Made by a program: the position numbers and the translations under genes
Origin: UBA1388 sp964555515
Lineage (GTDB): Bacteria > Patescibacteriota > Microgenomatia > UBA1400 > PJMF01
Assembly (NCBI GenBank): GCA_964555515.1
Contig: CAZKSJ010000038.1
Location: forward strand, 1-8,144
Reading direction: 5' to 3'
DNA: 8,144 nucleotides
Shown here: positions 1 to 6,337 of the stretch, one piece after another
How positions within the stretch are numbered: the stretch's first letter is position 1
How the letters are laid out: each line of letters starts with the position of its first letter
The notes under the pieces: model-generated
What the model saw: only the letters and a program-made list of their open reading frames with translations
The model's database searches: none
What the model was told of the DNA's origin: nothing

Positions 1-2
1 CT

Positions 3-623
3 GGATTGACGTTTGCTTCTGGCTTGCGTTCTTTCCTGCGGCAAGATCCCAACATTATTATGGTAGGAGAAATTCGGGATAGCGAAACAGCTGAACTGGC
101 GATTCAAGCAGCTCTGACCGGTCACTTGGTCTTCTCTACTCTGCACACGTCTTCAGCAGCGGGTGCTTTGCCGCGGTTGATGGATATGGGCGCTGAGCCA
201 TTTTTGCTTGCGTCTTCAATGACAATGGTGGCTGCGCAGCGGGTGTTACGTAAAATAAACCCTGAATATAAGGAGTCGTACAAGCCGGAGGCCGCCGTGG
301 TGGCCGATATTAAAAAAGTCTTGGCAGATAAGTTTTTGCCTTGGTGCCGGCAGCAAAATATTAATCCAGATGATTTCTTGCTTTATCGTCCTAAAAAAGA
401 CCGACCACAAAACGAGCCGGAGTACAAAGGCCGAATTGCCATTTTTGAAGTGATGAAAATTACCGATGAAATTGGTAAACTGATTCTAGAGCGTAAGCCT
501 GCTTCAGATATGGAGAAGCTCGCCCTCAAAGATGGCATGTTGCTCATGAAGCAAGATGGCTACTTTAAGGCGTTGGCGGGAGTGACGACGATTGAAGAGG
601 TATTAAGGGTTGCTGAAATTTAG
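3..623 (+). CDS. pilB: Type IV pilus extension ATPase PilB, C-terminal part (5' end outside window)
   Basis: Hexameric cytoplasmic ATPase that powers pilin polymerisation through the platform protein PilC. The reading frame is already open at the window edge, so the N-terminal domains and Walker A lie upstream; the TTG at 6 is an internal Leu codon. Visible motifs are the Walker B region IIMVGEIRD, with the GEIRD typical of PilB/GspE, and the His box TGHLVFSTLHT. Near the C-terminus, YKGRIAIFEVM matches the usual 'YKGRxGIYEV' segment. Odd: PilB proteins normally carry a zinc-binding tetracysteine between the RxLR segment and YKGR. Here that stretch holds one lone Cys (PWCRQ) and no CxxC pair, and is replaced by a charged Lys/Pro-rich linker. 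pilT follows after 36 bp, so the two are probably co-transcribed. Confidence 0.93.
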   Translation, partial: GLTFASGLRSFLRQDPNIIMVGEIRDSETAELAIQAALTGHLVFSTLHTSSAAGALPRLMDMGAEPFLLASSMTMVAAQRVLRKINPEYKESYKPEAAVVADIKKVLADKFLPWCRQQNINPDDFLLYRPKKDRPQNEPEYKGRIAIFEVMKITDEIGKLILERKPASDMEKLALKDGMLLMKQDGYFKALAGVTTIEEVLRVAEI

Positions 624-659
624 AGTATGATGAATGTAGATGAATAAAAGGGAAAAATT

Positions 660-1718
660 ATGAATATTCACGACATCATGGCGCAATTAGTAGCGGTTGA
701 AGGTTCCGACATTCACATCGTGGAGAAGTCACCCCCAACAATGCGTATTCACGGCGAGCTGCATCCAGTAGAGCACGCCCCAGTTTTAACTGCCAAGCAG
801 TGTGAGGCACTCATTTACCCCATCTTGACTCAAGAACAAAAAGATTACATCACGGTTAATAAAGAGTTGGACTTTGGTTATCAGTTTCAAGACAAAGGCC
901 GGTTTAGGGTCAACGTTTACCACGCGCAAGGTTCTTTGGGTGCGGCGATGCGGTTGATTCCCAAACAAATTAAATCAATTGAAGACTTGCAATTACCTCC
1001 AATCTTGAAGGAATTTGCCAATTACAATCAAGGCTTGGTGTTATTGACCGGGCCAACTGGTGAAGGAAAATCCACCACTTTGGCCGCGATCATTGACTTG
1101 ATTAACTCTACCCGGGCTGAACACATCGTGACGGTGGAAGATCCTATTGAGTTTACGTACGAACCGAAAAAAAGCATCATAACTCAGCGCGAACTCAATC
1201 ATGACACGCACAGTTGGGAAATTGCGCTGCGAAGTGTCTTGAGAGAAGATCCCAACATTGTGCTGATTGGAGAAATGCGTGACTATGAAACGATTGCTTC
1301 TGCCATGACCATTTCTGAAACAGGTCACTTGGTGTTTGCCACGCTACACACGTCTACCGCAGCGGAGACGATTGACCGGATCATCGATGTCTTTCCAGCT
1401 CACCAGCAAGGACAGATTAGGCAGCAGTTGGCAGCCACTGTCAAGGTGGTCGCTTCCCAGCGGTTGTTGCCGGCAGTAGGTGGTGGCCGCGTGGCCGCTT
1501 TGGAAATCATGATTGCCAACCCGGCTATCCGTAATTTAATCCGTGAAGGCAAGTCACATCAGATTGATTCAGTCATTCAAACTCAGGCAGAATCAGGCAT
1601 GATGATGTTTGAAAATCATTTGCAACAACTAGTTCAACGCAACGCGATTACACCAGACATAGCGATGGCGCAGGCGTTCCGGCCAGCAGAAATGCGGCGG
1701 TTGTTGGGTAAAGCATAG
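660..1718 (+). CDS. pilT: Type IV pilus retraction ATPase PilT
   Basis: Cytoplasmic hexameric ATPase that depolymerises the pilus (twitching, DNA uptake). The 352 aa are a full-length PilT: N-terminal PAS-like domain about 1-100, RecA-like ATPase domain 120-352. Motifs: Walker A GPTGEGKST (131-139, with Glu where Ser is usual), Asp box VTVEDPIEF (157-165), Walker B IVLIGEMRD (200-208), His box TGHLVFATLHT (221-231). The PilT-specific retraction motif AIRNLIREGK (289-298) separates it clearly from PilB. Start: ATG at 660 follows the purine-rich site AAAAGGGA at 646-653 with 6 nt spacing. It sits between pilB and pilC, as in many pilus clusters, with no terminator on either side, so an operon is likely. 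Confidence 0.96.
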   Translation: MNIHDIMAQLVAVEGSDIHIVEKSPPTMRIHGELHPVEHAPVLTAKQCEALIYPILTQEQKDYITVNKELDFGYQFQDKGRFRVNVYHAQGSLGAAMRLIPKQIKSIEDLQLPPILKEFANYNQGLVLLTGPTGEGKSTTLAAIIDLINSTRAEHIVTVEDPIEFTYEPKKSIITQRELNHDTHSWEIALRSVLREDPNIVLIGEMRDYETIASAMTISETGHLVFATLHTSTAAETIDRIIDVFPAHQQGQIRQQLAATVKVVASQRLLPAVGGGRVAALEIMIANPAIRNLIREGKSHQIDSVIQTQAESGMMMFENHLQQLVQRNAITPDIAMAQAFRPAEMRRLLGKA

Positions 1719-1771
1719 GAGAAAAGCAGATGTACTGCAAGATAGGCGCAAAATAATACAAAGGTCACTTT

Positions 1772-2974
1772 ATGCCATATTTCCGTTACACCGCTAAAAA
1801 TGAATACGGTGAATCAGTCAAAGGCAAGGTAGAAGCCCGCAACATTAAGCAGGCGGCGGTGGAGCTTAATACGAGACATTTGCTGGTGATCGATATCAAG
1901 CCGTTGACCGAAGGTAGCTTTGCCTTTGTAACCGCCGCCTTTTTTGGCATCAAGTTTGGCGATGTGGTTGGTTTTACCAGGCAGCTAGCCACGATGATTT
2001 CGGCCGGTTTGCCGCTCGCCTCTGCCCTCTCTATTTTAGTGCAGCAAAGTAAATCAGAAATGTCGCGCTTAGTCGCGCAGATTCTGCAGGATATTGAAGG
2101 CGGTGACACTTTTGCGAAAGCACTTTCCAAGCATCCCACTGTTTTCAATTCTACTTATATTCAACTCGTCAAAGCCGGCGAAGTAGGCGGTGTGTTGGAT
2201 GACATTCTCAACCGCTTGGCCGATAACATGGAGAAAACCAAAGCCTTTCGTTCTAAAACTAAGGGCGCCATGATCTATCCCATCATTGTCATCATTGCCA
2301 TGATCGCGGTGGCATTTATCATGATGATCTTTGTAATTCCACAATTGACCGCGATGTATGATGATTTTGGTGCCGAGCTGCCGATGGCCACCAAAGTCTT
2401 GGTGGCCATCTCCAATTTTATGGTGCAGTTTTGGTGGCTCATTTTGCTGTTGGGCGCGGTGGGGACAGTTGCCTTTCGCAAGTGGGTAAAAACCCACGAT
2501 GGCAAGTTAATCGTGGATGCTTCTGTTATGAAGATTCCTATTTTAGGAGATCTATTAAAAAAGATTGCCCTCACCGAGTTTGCCCGCACACTTTCTTTAT
2601 TACTTGGCGCCGGTATCTCTGTTTTGCAGGCGCTAGAGATTGTGACAGACGGCATGGATAACCTCATTTACAAAGAGGCTTTGCAAGACGTGTCTGCCCA
2701 TGTAGAAAAAGGTGTACCTATTTCTAAGGCCTTATCACGGTACGAAGAGTTTCCGCCAATTTTGCATCAGATGATGTCTGTGGGTGAGGAAACAGGTAAG
2801 TTGGATGAGGTGTTGGGCAAGCTGGCGGCCTACTTTGAACAAGAAAGCGAGCAGGCCGTGAAGAACCTGACTACCGCCATTGAGCCGTTAATTATGATTG
2901 TCTTAGGTATTGGTGTGGGCGCGATGGTGATTGCGATCATCATGCCAATCTACAACTTGACGAGCCAGTTTTAA
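1772..2974 (+). CDS. pilC: Type IV pilus inner-membrane platform protein PilC
   Basis: Polytopic inner-membrane protein that couples PilB/PilT to the growing pilus base. At 400 aa it has the normal family length, with two T2SSF repeats (about 66-189 and 270-391). The first carries FTRQLATMISAGLPL and the second FARTLSLLLGAGISV, the repeated signature of the family; each repeat also contains a GE-x-GG/TG-x-LD element (KAGEVGGVLDD, VGEETGKLDEV). Membrane segments are visible at about 169-190, 210-234 and 372-392. The N-terminus (MPYFRYTAKNEYGESVKGKV) is typical. An AAAGG site lies about 8 nt before the ATG. The 53 bp from pilT contain no terminator, which suggests co-transcription with pilB and pilT. 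Confidence 0.96.
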   Translation: MPYFRYTAKNEYGESVKGKVEARNIKQAAVELNTRHLLVIDIKPLTEGSFAFVTAAFFGIKFGDVVGFTRQLATMISAGLPLASALSILVQQSKSEMSRLVAQILQDIEGGDTFAKALSKHPTVFNSTYIQLVKAGEVGGVLDDILNRLADNMEKTKAFRSKTKGAMIYPIIVIIAMIAVAFIMMIFVIPQLTAMYDDFGAELPMATKVLVAISNFMVQFWWLILLLGAVGTVAFRKWVKTHDGKLIVDASVMKIPILGDLLKKIALTEFARTLSLLLGAGISVLQALEIVTDGMDNLIYKEALQDVSAHVEKGVPISKALSRYEEFPPILHQMMSVGEETGKLDEVLGKLAAYFEQESEQAVKNLTTAIEPLIMIVLGIGVGAMVIAIIMPIYNLTSQF

Positions 2975-3038
2975 GCGAGTGTGAGCGAATTTGAGATATT
3001 AGGAGGTTGTTTCTTGAGAAAATGAGACAAATTGACCC

Positions 3039-3068
3039 TTGCACAGCACCTGCGAATATGTGTAAAGT
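3039..3068 (+). promoter_or_regulatory. Putative sigma70-type promoter of the prepilin gene
   Basis: TTGCAC (3039-3044) and TAAAGT (3063-3068) are separated by 18 bp; an overlapping TTGACC at 3032-3037 is an alternative -35. This would give a 5' leader of about 55-60 nt before the prepilin ATG, and lies in the 157-bp gap after pilC. Pilin genes often need far more transcript than the assembly genes, so a separate promoter is sensible, but the call rests only on hexamer resemblance. Confidence 0.4.
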
Positions 3069-3131
3069 AGTGAAAGTTGTACCAAGCGTGATCGTACAAA
3101 GGAAATAAGTTAAAAAGTATAAAGGAAAATT

Positions 3132-3824
3132 ATGAAACAAATCTCGCACTTGTATCACAGGATTTCTGCCCTGCGAGGAAACAAAGGTTTTACGATGATC
3201 GAGCTCTTGATCGTCATCGCAATCTTGGGTATTTTGGCGGTGGCGGTGCTATCTGCCATTAACCCCTTGGAGCAGATTAATAGAGGAAGAGATACTGGAT
3301 CACAATCTGATGCTGAGCAGGTTCTCAATGCTATCGAGCGATTTAATGCCTTTCAAGGTCATTTTCCTTGGGATTCATCAGAGAATGCTCTTACATTTGA
3401 TACAGGACCAATTGGATGGCTGCAAATATCCAATGGTGGTACAGGTGGAGGTGTAATTTGGACCGTTAATGGTGGGGGTGGTACGGATATGCCTGTTGCA
3501 GACGCAAACTGCACTGTCCTAGATAGACTTGGCCCTGGTGGAGGTAATACTAATGGATCTACTTGTAGTGTCGGTTCCAATGAGTTGAAGCAGTCATTCA
3601 TTGACAGGGTTGGAGATGCAAGTCCAGCCAGAGGTTTATGGATCTACAAAAGAACTAATGATCAGAATTCTGAAATGTACATATGTTTTCAACCTCAGTC
3701 TTCCGCATTTCAGGAAACAGCTAGACAGAGATGTGTAGATGAGGCTCCAACTGCCACCAGCGATTATCCGCTGGATGCATGCCCAACTGCAACAGGCACT
3801 ATCCCATTTTACTGTCTACCATAG
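3132..3824 (+). CDS. Type IV prepilin / pseudopilin with six cysteines
   Basis: Pilus subunit or minor pilin. It has a 19-residue positively charged leader ending in NKG, then the class III signal FTMIELLIVIAILGILA. PilD should cleave Gly19/Phe20, leaving Glu24 as the conserved E+5, followed by a hydrophobic helix to about residue 42 that anchors it in the membrane before assembly. The globular domain (50-230) is Gly-rich at about 101-143 and contains six Cys (127, 145, 185, 201, 217, 228), the last three in the C-terminal 30 residues, suggesting disulfide-closed loops. The start is supported by AAAGGA at 3121-3126, 5 nt before ATG. At 230 aa it is longer than a minimal major pilin. It could be the major pilin or a minor/tip pseudopilin; sequence alone does not decide. 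A strong terminator follows. Confidence 0.92.
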   Translation: MKQISHLYHRISALRGNKGFTMIELLIVIAILGILAVAVLSAINPLEQINRGRDTGSQSDAEQVLNAIERFNAFQGHFPWDSSENALTFDTGPIGWLQISNGGTGGGVIWTVNGGGGTDMPVADANCTVLDRLGPGGGNTNGSTCSVGSNELKQSFIDRVGDASPARGLWIYKRTNDQNSEMYICFQPQSSAFQETARQRCVDEAPTATSDYPLDACPTATGTIPFYCLP

Positions 3825-3843
3825 CAATAATTAGTTGAATCTT

Positions 3844-3871
3844 AAAACCCCCTGCTTGTCAGGGGGTTTTT
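3844..3871 (+). terminator. Rho-independent terminator after the prepilin gene
   Basis: A perfect 11-bp stem, AAAACCCCCTG (3844-3854) with CAGGGGGTTTT (3860-3870), loop CTTGT, ending in a T-run. It lies 20 bp after the prepilin stop and closes the pilus core transcript. Confidence 0.92.
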
Positions 3872-3964
3872 GTATGTCAGCCAGTGCCGGTGAGTAAAAT
3901 CATTAAAATATTTCAAGGTCGACAGTTAATTTTTCTGCGTCCTCGCCTCCGCCAACCCCGCACA

Positions 3965-4000
3965 TATAGTGAACATTTTGCCCCCCAAATGTAAACTATA
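3965..4000. repeat. Imperfect inverted repeat with a C-run loop
   Basis: TATAGTGAACATTT (3965-3978) and AAATGTAAACTATA (3987-4000) are complementary except for two central positions, around the 8-nt loop TGCCCCCC. There is no T-run, so it is not a terminator. It lies directly upstream of, and overlaps by 4 bp, the 41-bp element that carries the first P1. It could be an operator or an element end; function unknown. Confidence 0.55.
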
Positions 4001-4037
4001 TTTCCCCCCTTTCTAATCAGCTATCTACTCTACAGTT
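3997..4037 (+). repeat. 41-bp P1 upstream element, copy 1
   Basis: Gapless match to 4392-4432, 34 of 41 positions identical by hand alignment: a TATATTT, a C-run, CTTTC, AAT-AG, and CTCTACAGTT at the end. This copy leads into P1 of the first RNA cassette and the other leads into P1 of the rhuM gene, so an RNA gene and a protein gene share the same upstream sequence. Confidence 0.7.
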
Positions 4038-4061
4038 TATGTAAGGTTGGTCAGTTATTAT
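4028..4061 (+). promoter_or_regulatory. P1 promoter-like element, copy A (RNA cassette A)
   Basis: CTCTACAGTT (4028-4037) and TATTAT (4056-4061). From TACAGT to TATTAT is exactly 19 nt, as in all five copies in this window. The spacer contains TGTAAGGTTGG, largely shared with copies B and C. The predicted start of transcription, about 4068-4070, coincides with the first base of the tRNA-like fold. TACA-N5-TGTA (4031-4043) forms a small dyad that could be a protein-binding site. Confidence 0.6.
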
Positions 4062-4069
4062 TCAGGTAA

Positions 4070-4143
4070 GTGGGGGCGCTGCTGGCTGCAGAGTAAAGAG
4101 TAAGATCCTAAACTCGCGAGTTCAATTCTCGTCGCCTCCACAC
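4070..4143 (+). ncRNA. tRNA-like RNA A
   Basis: The stem GTGGGGGCG (4070-4078) pairs with CGCCTCCAC (4133-4141), 9 bp with one G-T. Next comes a mini D-arm-like hairpin CTGC-TGGCT-GCAG (4079-4091) with GG in the loop. The next segment, starting AGT and ending ACT, has a 17-nt loop in the anticodon-arm position. The T-arm is canonical: GCGAG, loop TTCAATT, CTCGT (4116-4132). The 3' end reads CCACAC, not CCA. The middle is too short and the anticodon stem too weak for an ordinary translating tRNA. The same order of helices recurs at 6874 and 7216. It could be a degenerate tRNA, a duplicated attachment-site remnant, or a dedicated tRNA mimic; the dedicated promoter and recurrence favour the last. 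The fold was read by eye. Confidence 0.55.
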
Positions 4144-4180
4144 TTAAAAATTAGGTAATAACTTTTCTCTAGTTTAATTA

Positions 4181-4209
4181 TTGATAAACTACAACTAGTT
4201 TGATATGAT
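4181..4209 (+). promoter_or_regulatory. P2 promoter of small RNA A (extended -10)
   Basis: TTGATA (4181-4186), 17-bp spacer, TATGAT (4204-4209), preceded by TGA as an extended -10. This is a good housekeeping-sigma match. An inverted repeat TAGTTT/AAACTA (4171-4176 / 4187-4192) straddles the -35 and could be an operator. Confidence 0.6.
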
Positions 4210-4215
4210 TTGGAC

Positions 4216-4287
4216 AATCTTACTCAAACTTATCTGCATTTAGCAGGAGTTTAGGACAGAAACTTCGCTTTCGGGCGGAGTTTTTTG
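4216..4287 (+). ncRNA. Small RNA A: hairpin plus terminator
   Basis: Predicted transcript of about 70 nt between P2 and the terminator. The first hairpin has AAACT (4226-4230) paired with AGTTT (4248-4252), an internal loop, then CTGC/GCAG (4234-4237 / 4243-4246) closing ATTTA. The terminator hairpin follows after 7 nt. There is no open reading frame of note. The same two-hairpin layout recurs at 7045 and 7364. AAACTT and GAGTTT each occur in both hairpins, so alternative pairing is possible. Confidence 0.5.
4260..4286 (+). terminator. Rho-independent terminator of cassette A
   Basis: AAACTTCGC (4260-4268) pairs with GCGGAGTTT (4275-4283), 9 bp with one T-G pair, loop TTTCGG, then T-run to 4286. 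Confidence 0.85.
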
Positions 4288-4391
4288 TATTCTAGAGTGA
4301 TTTTTTTACACTAATGGCACAAATGTAGTTTAGTGAAGTCAAGTTCATAGGAGCGTGCCCGAGCCCCTTCTCTGCCCAGAAAATTCACAAA

Positions 4392-4432
4392 TATATTTGC
4401 CCCCTTTCCAATTAGTTACCAGCTCTACAGTT
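4392..4432 (+). repeat. 41-bp P1 upstream element, copy 2
   Basis: Second copy of the element at 3997-4037 (34 of 41 identical, no gaps), here directly upstream of rhuM. It is the most recent-looking duplication among the P1 copies: the other P1 copies share little upstream of TTCTACA. Confidence 0.7.
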
Positions 4433-4456
4433 GGCTTAAGGATGTTGGTTTACAAT
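4423..4456 (+). promoter_or_regulatory. P1 promoter-like element, copy B (rhuM)
   Basis: CTCTACAGTT (4423-4432) and TACAAT (4451-4456), with 19 nt between TACAGT and TACAAT. Only 8 nt separate the -10 from the ATG at 4465, so the transcript would be leaderless or nearly so. Confidence 0.6.
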
Positions 4457-4464
4457 AGAAAGCA

Positions 4465-5505
4465 ATGATAGGCAAACAGCAATGGTTAATGAAGAAAAAT
4501 AAAATGAAAAATGATTTAACCCAAACTGCAGAATTTATTTTGTACACATCACCTAGCGGAGATGTTAGATTGGATGTCTTTATTAAGGACGAGACTCTTT
4601 GGTTGTCGCAAAAAATGATGGCAAAATTGTTTGGAGTAGAGACCCACACAATTAACTATCATTTAAAGGAAATATTTAAAAATGTTGAATTATCAGAAAA
4701 TTCAGTTATTCGAAAAATTCGAGTAACTGCCCCAGACGGAAAAAAATATTTAACTAAATTTTACAACCTCGATGCAATTATTGCTGTTGGTTATAGGGTG
4801 AATTCACAGAGGGCTACCCAGTTTCGTATTTGGGCTACCCAAGTGCTTCGTGAGTACATCATTAAAGGTTTTGTTTTGAATGACGATAGACTCAAACAAG
4901 GGGAAAAAGTTTTTACTCAAGATTACTTCCGAGAACTGCTGGAAAGAGTTCGATCTATTCGAGCTAGTGAAAGACGAATTTATCAACAAATCACAGATAT
5001 TTTTGCGGAATGCAGTATTGATTACGACCCGAAATCTCAAACGACTAAAGACTTTTTTGCTACAGTCCAAAATAAATTTCATTACGCAATCTCCGCTCGT
5101 ACCGCCGCTGAACTTATTGAGGAGAAAGCAGATCATCATCAACCGCACATGGGTCTGACTACCTGGAAACATGCTCCGTCTGGCAGAATTTTATCTTCTG
5201 ATGTGATAGTAGCCAAAAACTATTTATCAGAAGACCAAATTAAAAAGCTAGAAAGAACGGTGACTAGCTTTTTTGATTACATTGAAAATTTGATTGAAAA
5301 TCGACAGACGTTCAATATGAAAGAGTTCGCCAAGAGTGTGAATAAATTTTTGACGTTTAACGAGTACAGGATTTTGGATGGTAAAGGCAATATTTCCAAA
5401 GATAGCGCAGATAACAAAGCACTTGCCGAATACAAAAAGTTCAACAAAACCCAGCCAATTGAGTCAGACTTTGACCGGATGGTGAAGAAGTTGGGCAAAA
5501 GTTAA
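4465..5505 (+). CDS. rhuM: RhuM-family (virulence_RhuM) protein
   Basis: Member of the RhuM family, named after a gene of Salmonella pathogenicity island 3 and common on mobile DNA; the molecular function is not established. Recognised from LWLSQKMMAKLFGVETHTINYHLKEIF (a DNA-binding-like helix-turn-helix stretch at about 46-71, given here in two parts: LWLSQKMMAKLFGVET then HTINYHLKEIF), YNLDAIIAVGYRVNS (about 100-114), FRIWATQVLREYI, ADHHQPHMGLTTW, and the C-terminal ESDFDRMVKKL. The 346 aa match the usual length. Start: ATG 4465 lies 8 nt after a -10 and suggests leaderless reading; ATG 4489 or 4504 would fit homologues better at the N-terminus, and none has a Shine-Dalgarno site. It is clearly more AT-rich than the pilus genes, a sign of transfer. 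No clear terminator follows. Confidence 0.88.
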   Translation: MIGKQQWLMKKNKMKNDLTQTAEFILYTSPSGDVRLDVFIKDETLWLSQKMMAKLFGVETHTINYHLKEIFKNVELSENSVIRKIRVTAPDGKKYLTKFYNLDAIIAVGYRVNSQRATQFRIWATQVLREYIIKGFVLNDDRLKQGEKVFTQDYFRELLERVRSIRASERRIYQQITDIFAECSIDYDPKSQTTKDFFATVQNKFHYAISARTAAELIEEKADHHQPHMGLTTWKHAPSGRILSSDVIVAKNYLSEDQIKKLERTVTSFFDYIENLIENRQTFNMKEFAKSVNKFLTFNEYRILDGKGNISKDSADNKALAEYKKFNKTQPIESDFDRMVKKLGKS

Positions 5506-5508
5506 AGT

Positions 5509-5625
5509 GTGAGAGTACAGAGAGTACACTTGATTGACCGGATTAAAGCTGAGGCAAATAAGGTCAATGTACCCTATCAGGCGCTGATTAAACAAACCCT
5601 AGGCGCACGGTTTTTGAAAAATTGA
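5509..5625 (+). pseudogene. CopG/BrnA-type antitoxin remnant (C-terminal part)
   Basis: A 38-codon frame from GTG 5509 to TGA 5623-5625 encodes a peptide containing LIDRIKAEANKVNVPYQALI followed by KQTLGARF. This resembles the C-terminus of CopG/BrnA-type antitoxins of type II toxin-antitoxin systems, where 'ANxxxVPYQxLIKxxL' is typical. The N-terminal part and any cognate toxin are absent, so I read it as a decayed fragment. It begins 3 bp after rhuM stops and may be co-transcribed. A short functional protein is possible but less likely. Confidence 0.5.
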
Positions 5626-5626
5626 C

Positions 5627-5642
5627 TGAATAAAATTATTCA
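5627..5642. repeat. 16-bp palindrome upstream of the toxin-antitoxin genes
   Basis: TGAATAA-AA-TTATTCA is a near-perfect palindrome, nested in a wider inverted repeat TTTTTGAA (5611-5618) / TTCAAAAA (5639-5646). It lies 15 bp before P1 copy E. This is a plausible operator for toxin-antitoxin autoregulation, or a weak bidirectional terminator. Confidence 0.45.
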
Positions 5643-5656
5643 AAAATTCCTTCTGG

Positions 5657-5690
5657 TTCTACACTTCATGTCAGGTGCTGGCGTTATAGT
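5657..5690 (+). promoter_or_regulatory. P1 promoter-like element, copy E (toxin-antitoxin)
   Basis: TTCTACACTT (5657-5666) and TATAGT (5685-5690), again 19 nt from TACACT to TATAGT. TTCTACACTTCATG is identical to copy D at 7167. A reading frame could start at the ATG at 5668, but that lies inside this element, which argues against it. Confidence 0.6.
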
Positions 5691-5697
5691 ACGGGAC

Positions 5698-6081
5698 ATG
5701 ACTGGTTTTTCAAATGTTATTGACAATAGTGACATATATGGCACAATGCTATTTAGACGAAAAGAGGTGGTTGTTGACAAGAGGGCTGAGAAAGAGTTGA
5801 GAAAGTGTTCGAAGGCAGTGAGATTAAAGTTTGAAGCAGCTTTTGATCAATTGGAGATTGATGGCTACTTGGAAGAGCCATATGCCAAAAAGCTGACTGG
5901 TTATAAACAACTTTTTGAAATTAGAATCAAGCACAAAGGGCAATGGAGAGCAGTATATGCCTATTTAATGGGTGCGCAAATCGTGATATTGTCTGTCTTT
6001 GCCAAAAAGACACAACAAACGCCAAAGTATGAACTTTTGAAAGCGTTGTACAGACTTAAAACATATTGGAAAAATATATGA
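5698..6081 (+). CDS. RelE/HigB-like toxin (phage-derived Gp49-like family)
   Basis: Toxin of a type II toxin-antitoxin pair; family members are usually ribosome-dependent mRNA endonucleases. Motifs: VDKRAEKELRK at the start of the fold, LFEIRIKHKGQWRAVYAY in the middle (short core FEIRI and WRAVYAY) and the C-terminal VFAKKTQQTPKYELLKAL, all typical of the Gp49-like/HigB group. Start: ATG 5698 is 7 nt after the P1 -10, which fits leaderless reading. ATG 5746 would give about 111 aa, closer to the usual family length. ATG 5668 lies inside the promoter motif. Its TGA overlaps the antitoxin ATG by ATGA. Toxin-first order is typical of higBA-like pairs. AT-rich relative to the pilus genes, as expected for a mobile module. 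Confidence 0.85.
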   Translation: MTGFSNVIDNSDIYGTMLFRRKEVVVDKRAEKELRKCSKAVRLKFEAAFDQLEIDGYLEEPYAKKLTGYKQLFEIRIKHKGQWRAVYAYLMGAQIVILSVFAKKTQQTPKYELLKALYRLKTYWKNI

Positions 6082-6337
6082 ATAAAAATTTACCTTACAT
6101 CCCTCTTAGCGAGCTCATGAAAGATCTGACTCAGGAAGAGAGAGATTTTATTGAGCGGGAAAAAAAATACATGCAGCTAATGATGGACGTTGTCGCTAAA
6201 AGAAAGCGGTTGGGATTGACTCAAGCTAAATTGGCAGAACTCTCCGAAGTGCCCCGCACCACCATCACCAAGATTGAATCAGGATCCAGAAATACTACAA
6301 TTGATACGCTGATGAAGTTGGCGCAAGCCATGGGCAG
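6078..6337 (+). CDS. XRE-family antitoxin (HigA-like), truncated by assembly gap
   Basis: Antitoxin partner and probable autorepressor of the preceding toxin. After about 35 residues comes a helix-turn-helix of XRE type: KRLGLTQAKLAELSEVPRTT (two helices), then ITKIESGSRNTTIDTLMKLA. The ATG at 6078 overlaps the toxin stop (ATGA), which favours this start over the TTG at 6066. The C-terminus is lost in the run of N from 6338; the frame happens to stay open through the N run into pilD, but that fusion is an assembly artefact. RelE-like toxin plus XRE antitoxin points to a higBA-type module. Confidence 0.85.

Noticed and set aside
786..2667. Reverse-strand reading frames over pilT and pilC
   Set aside because: They are shadows of strongly conserved forward genes, with His/Arg-rich unlikely composition.
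3001..3025. Small gene after AGGAGG at 3001
   Set aside because: The site resembles a strong Shine-Dalgarno, but the TTG that follows reaches a stop after three codons.
5668..5697. Toxin start at ATG 5668
   Set aside because: This ATG lies inside the P1 motif, upstream of its -10, so it would not be transcribed from that promoter.
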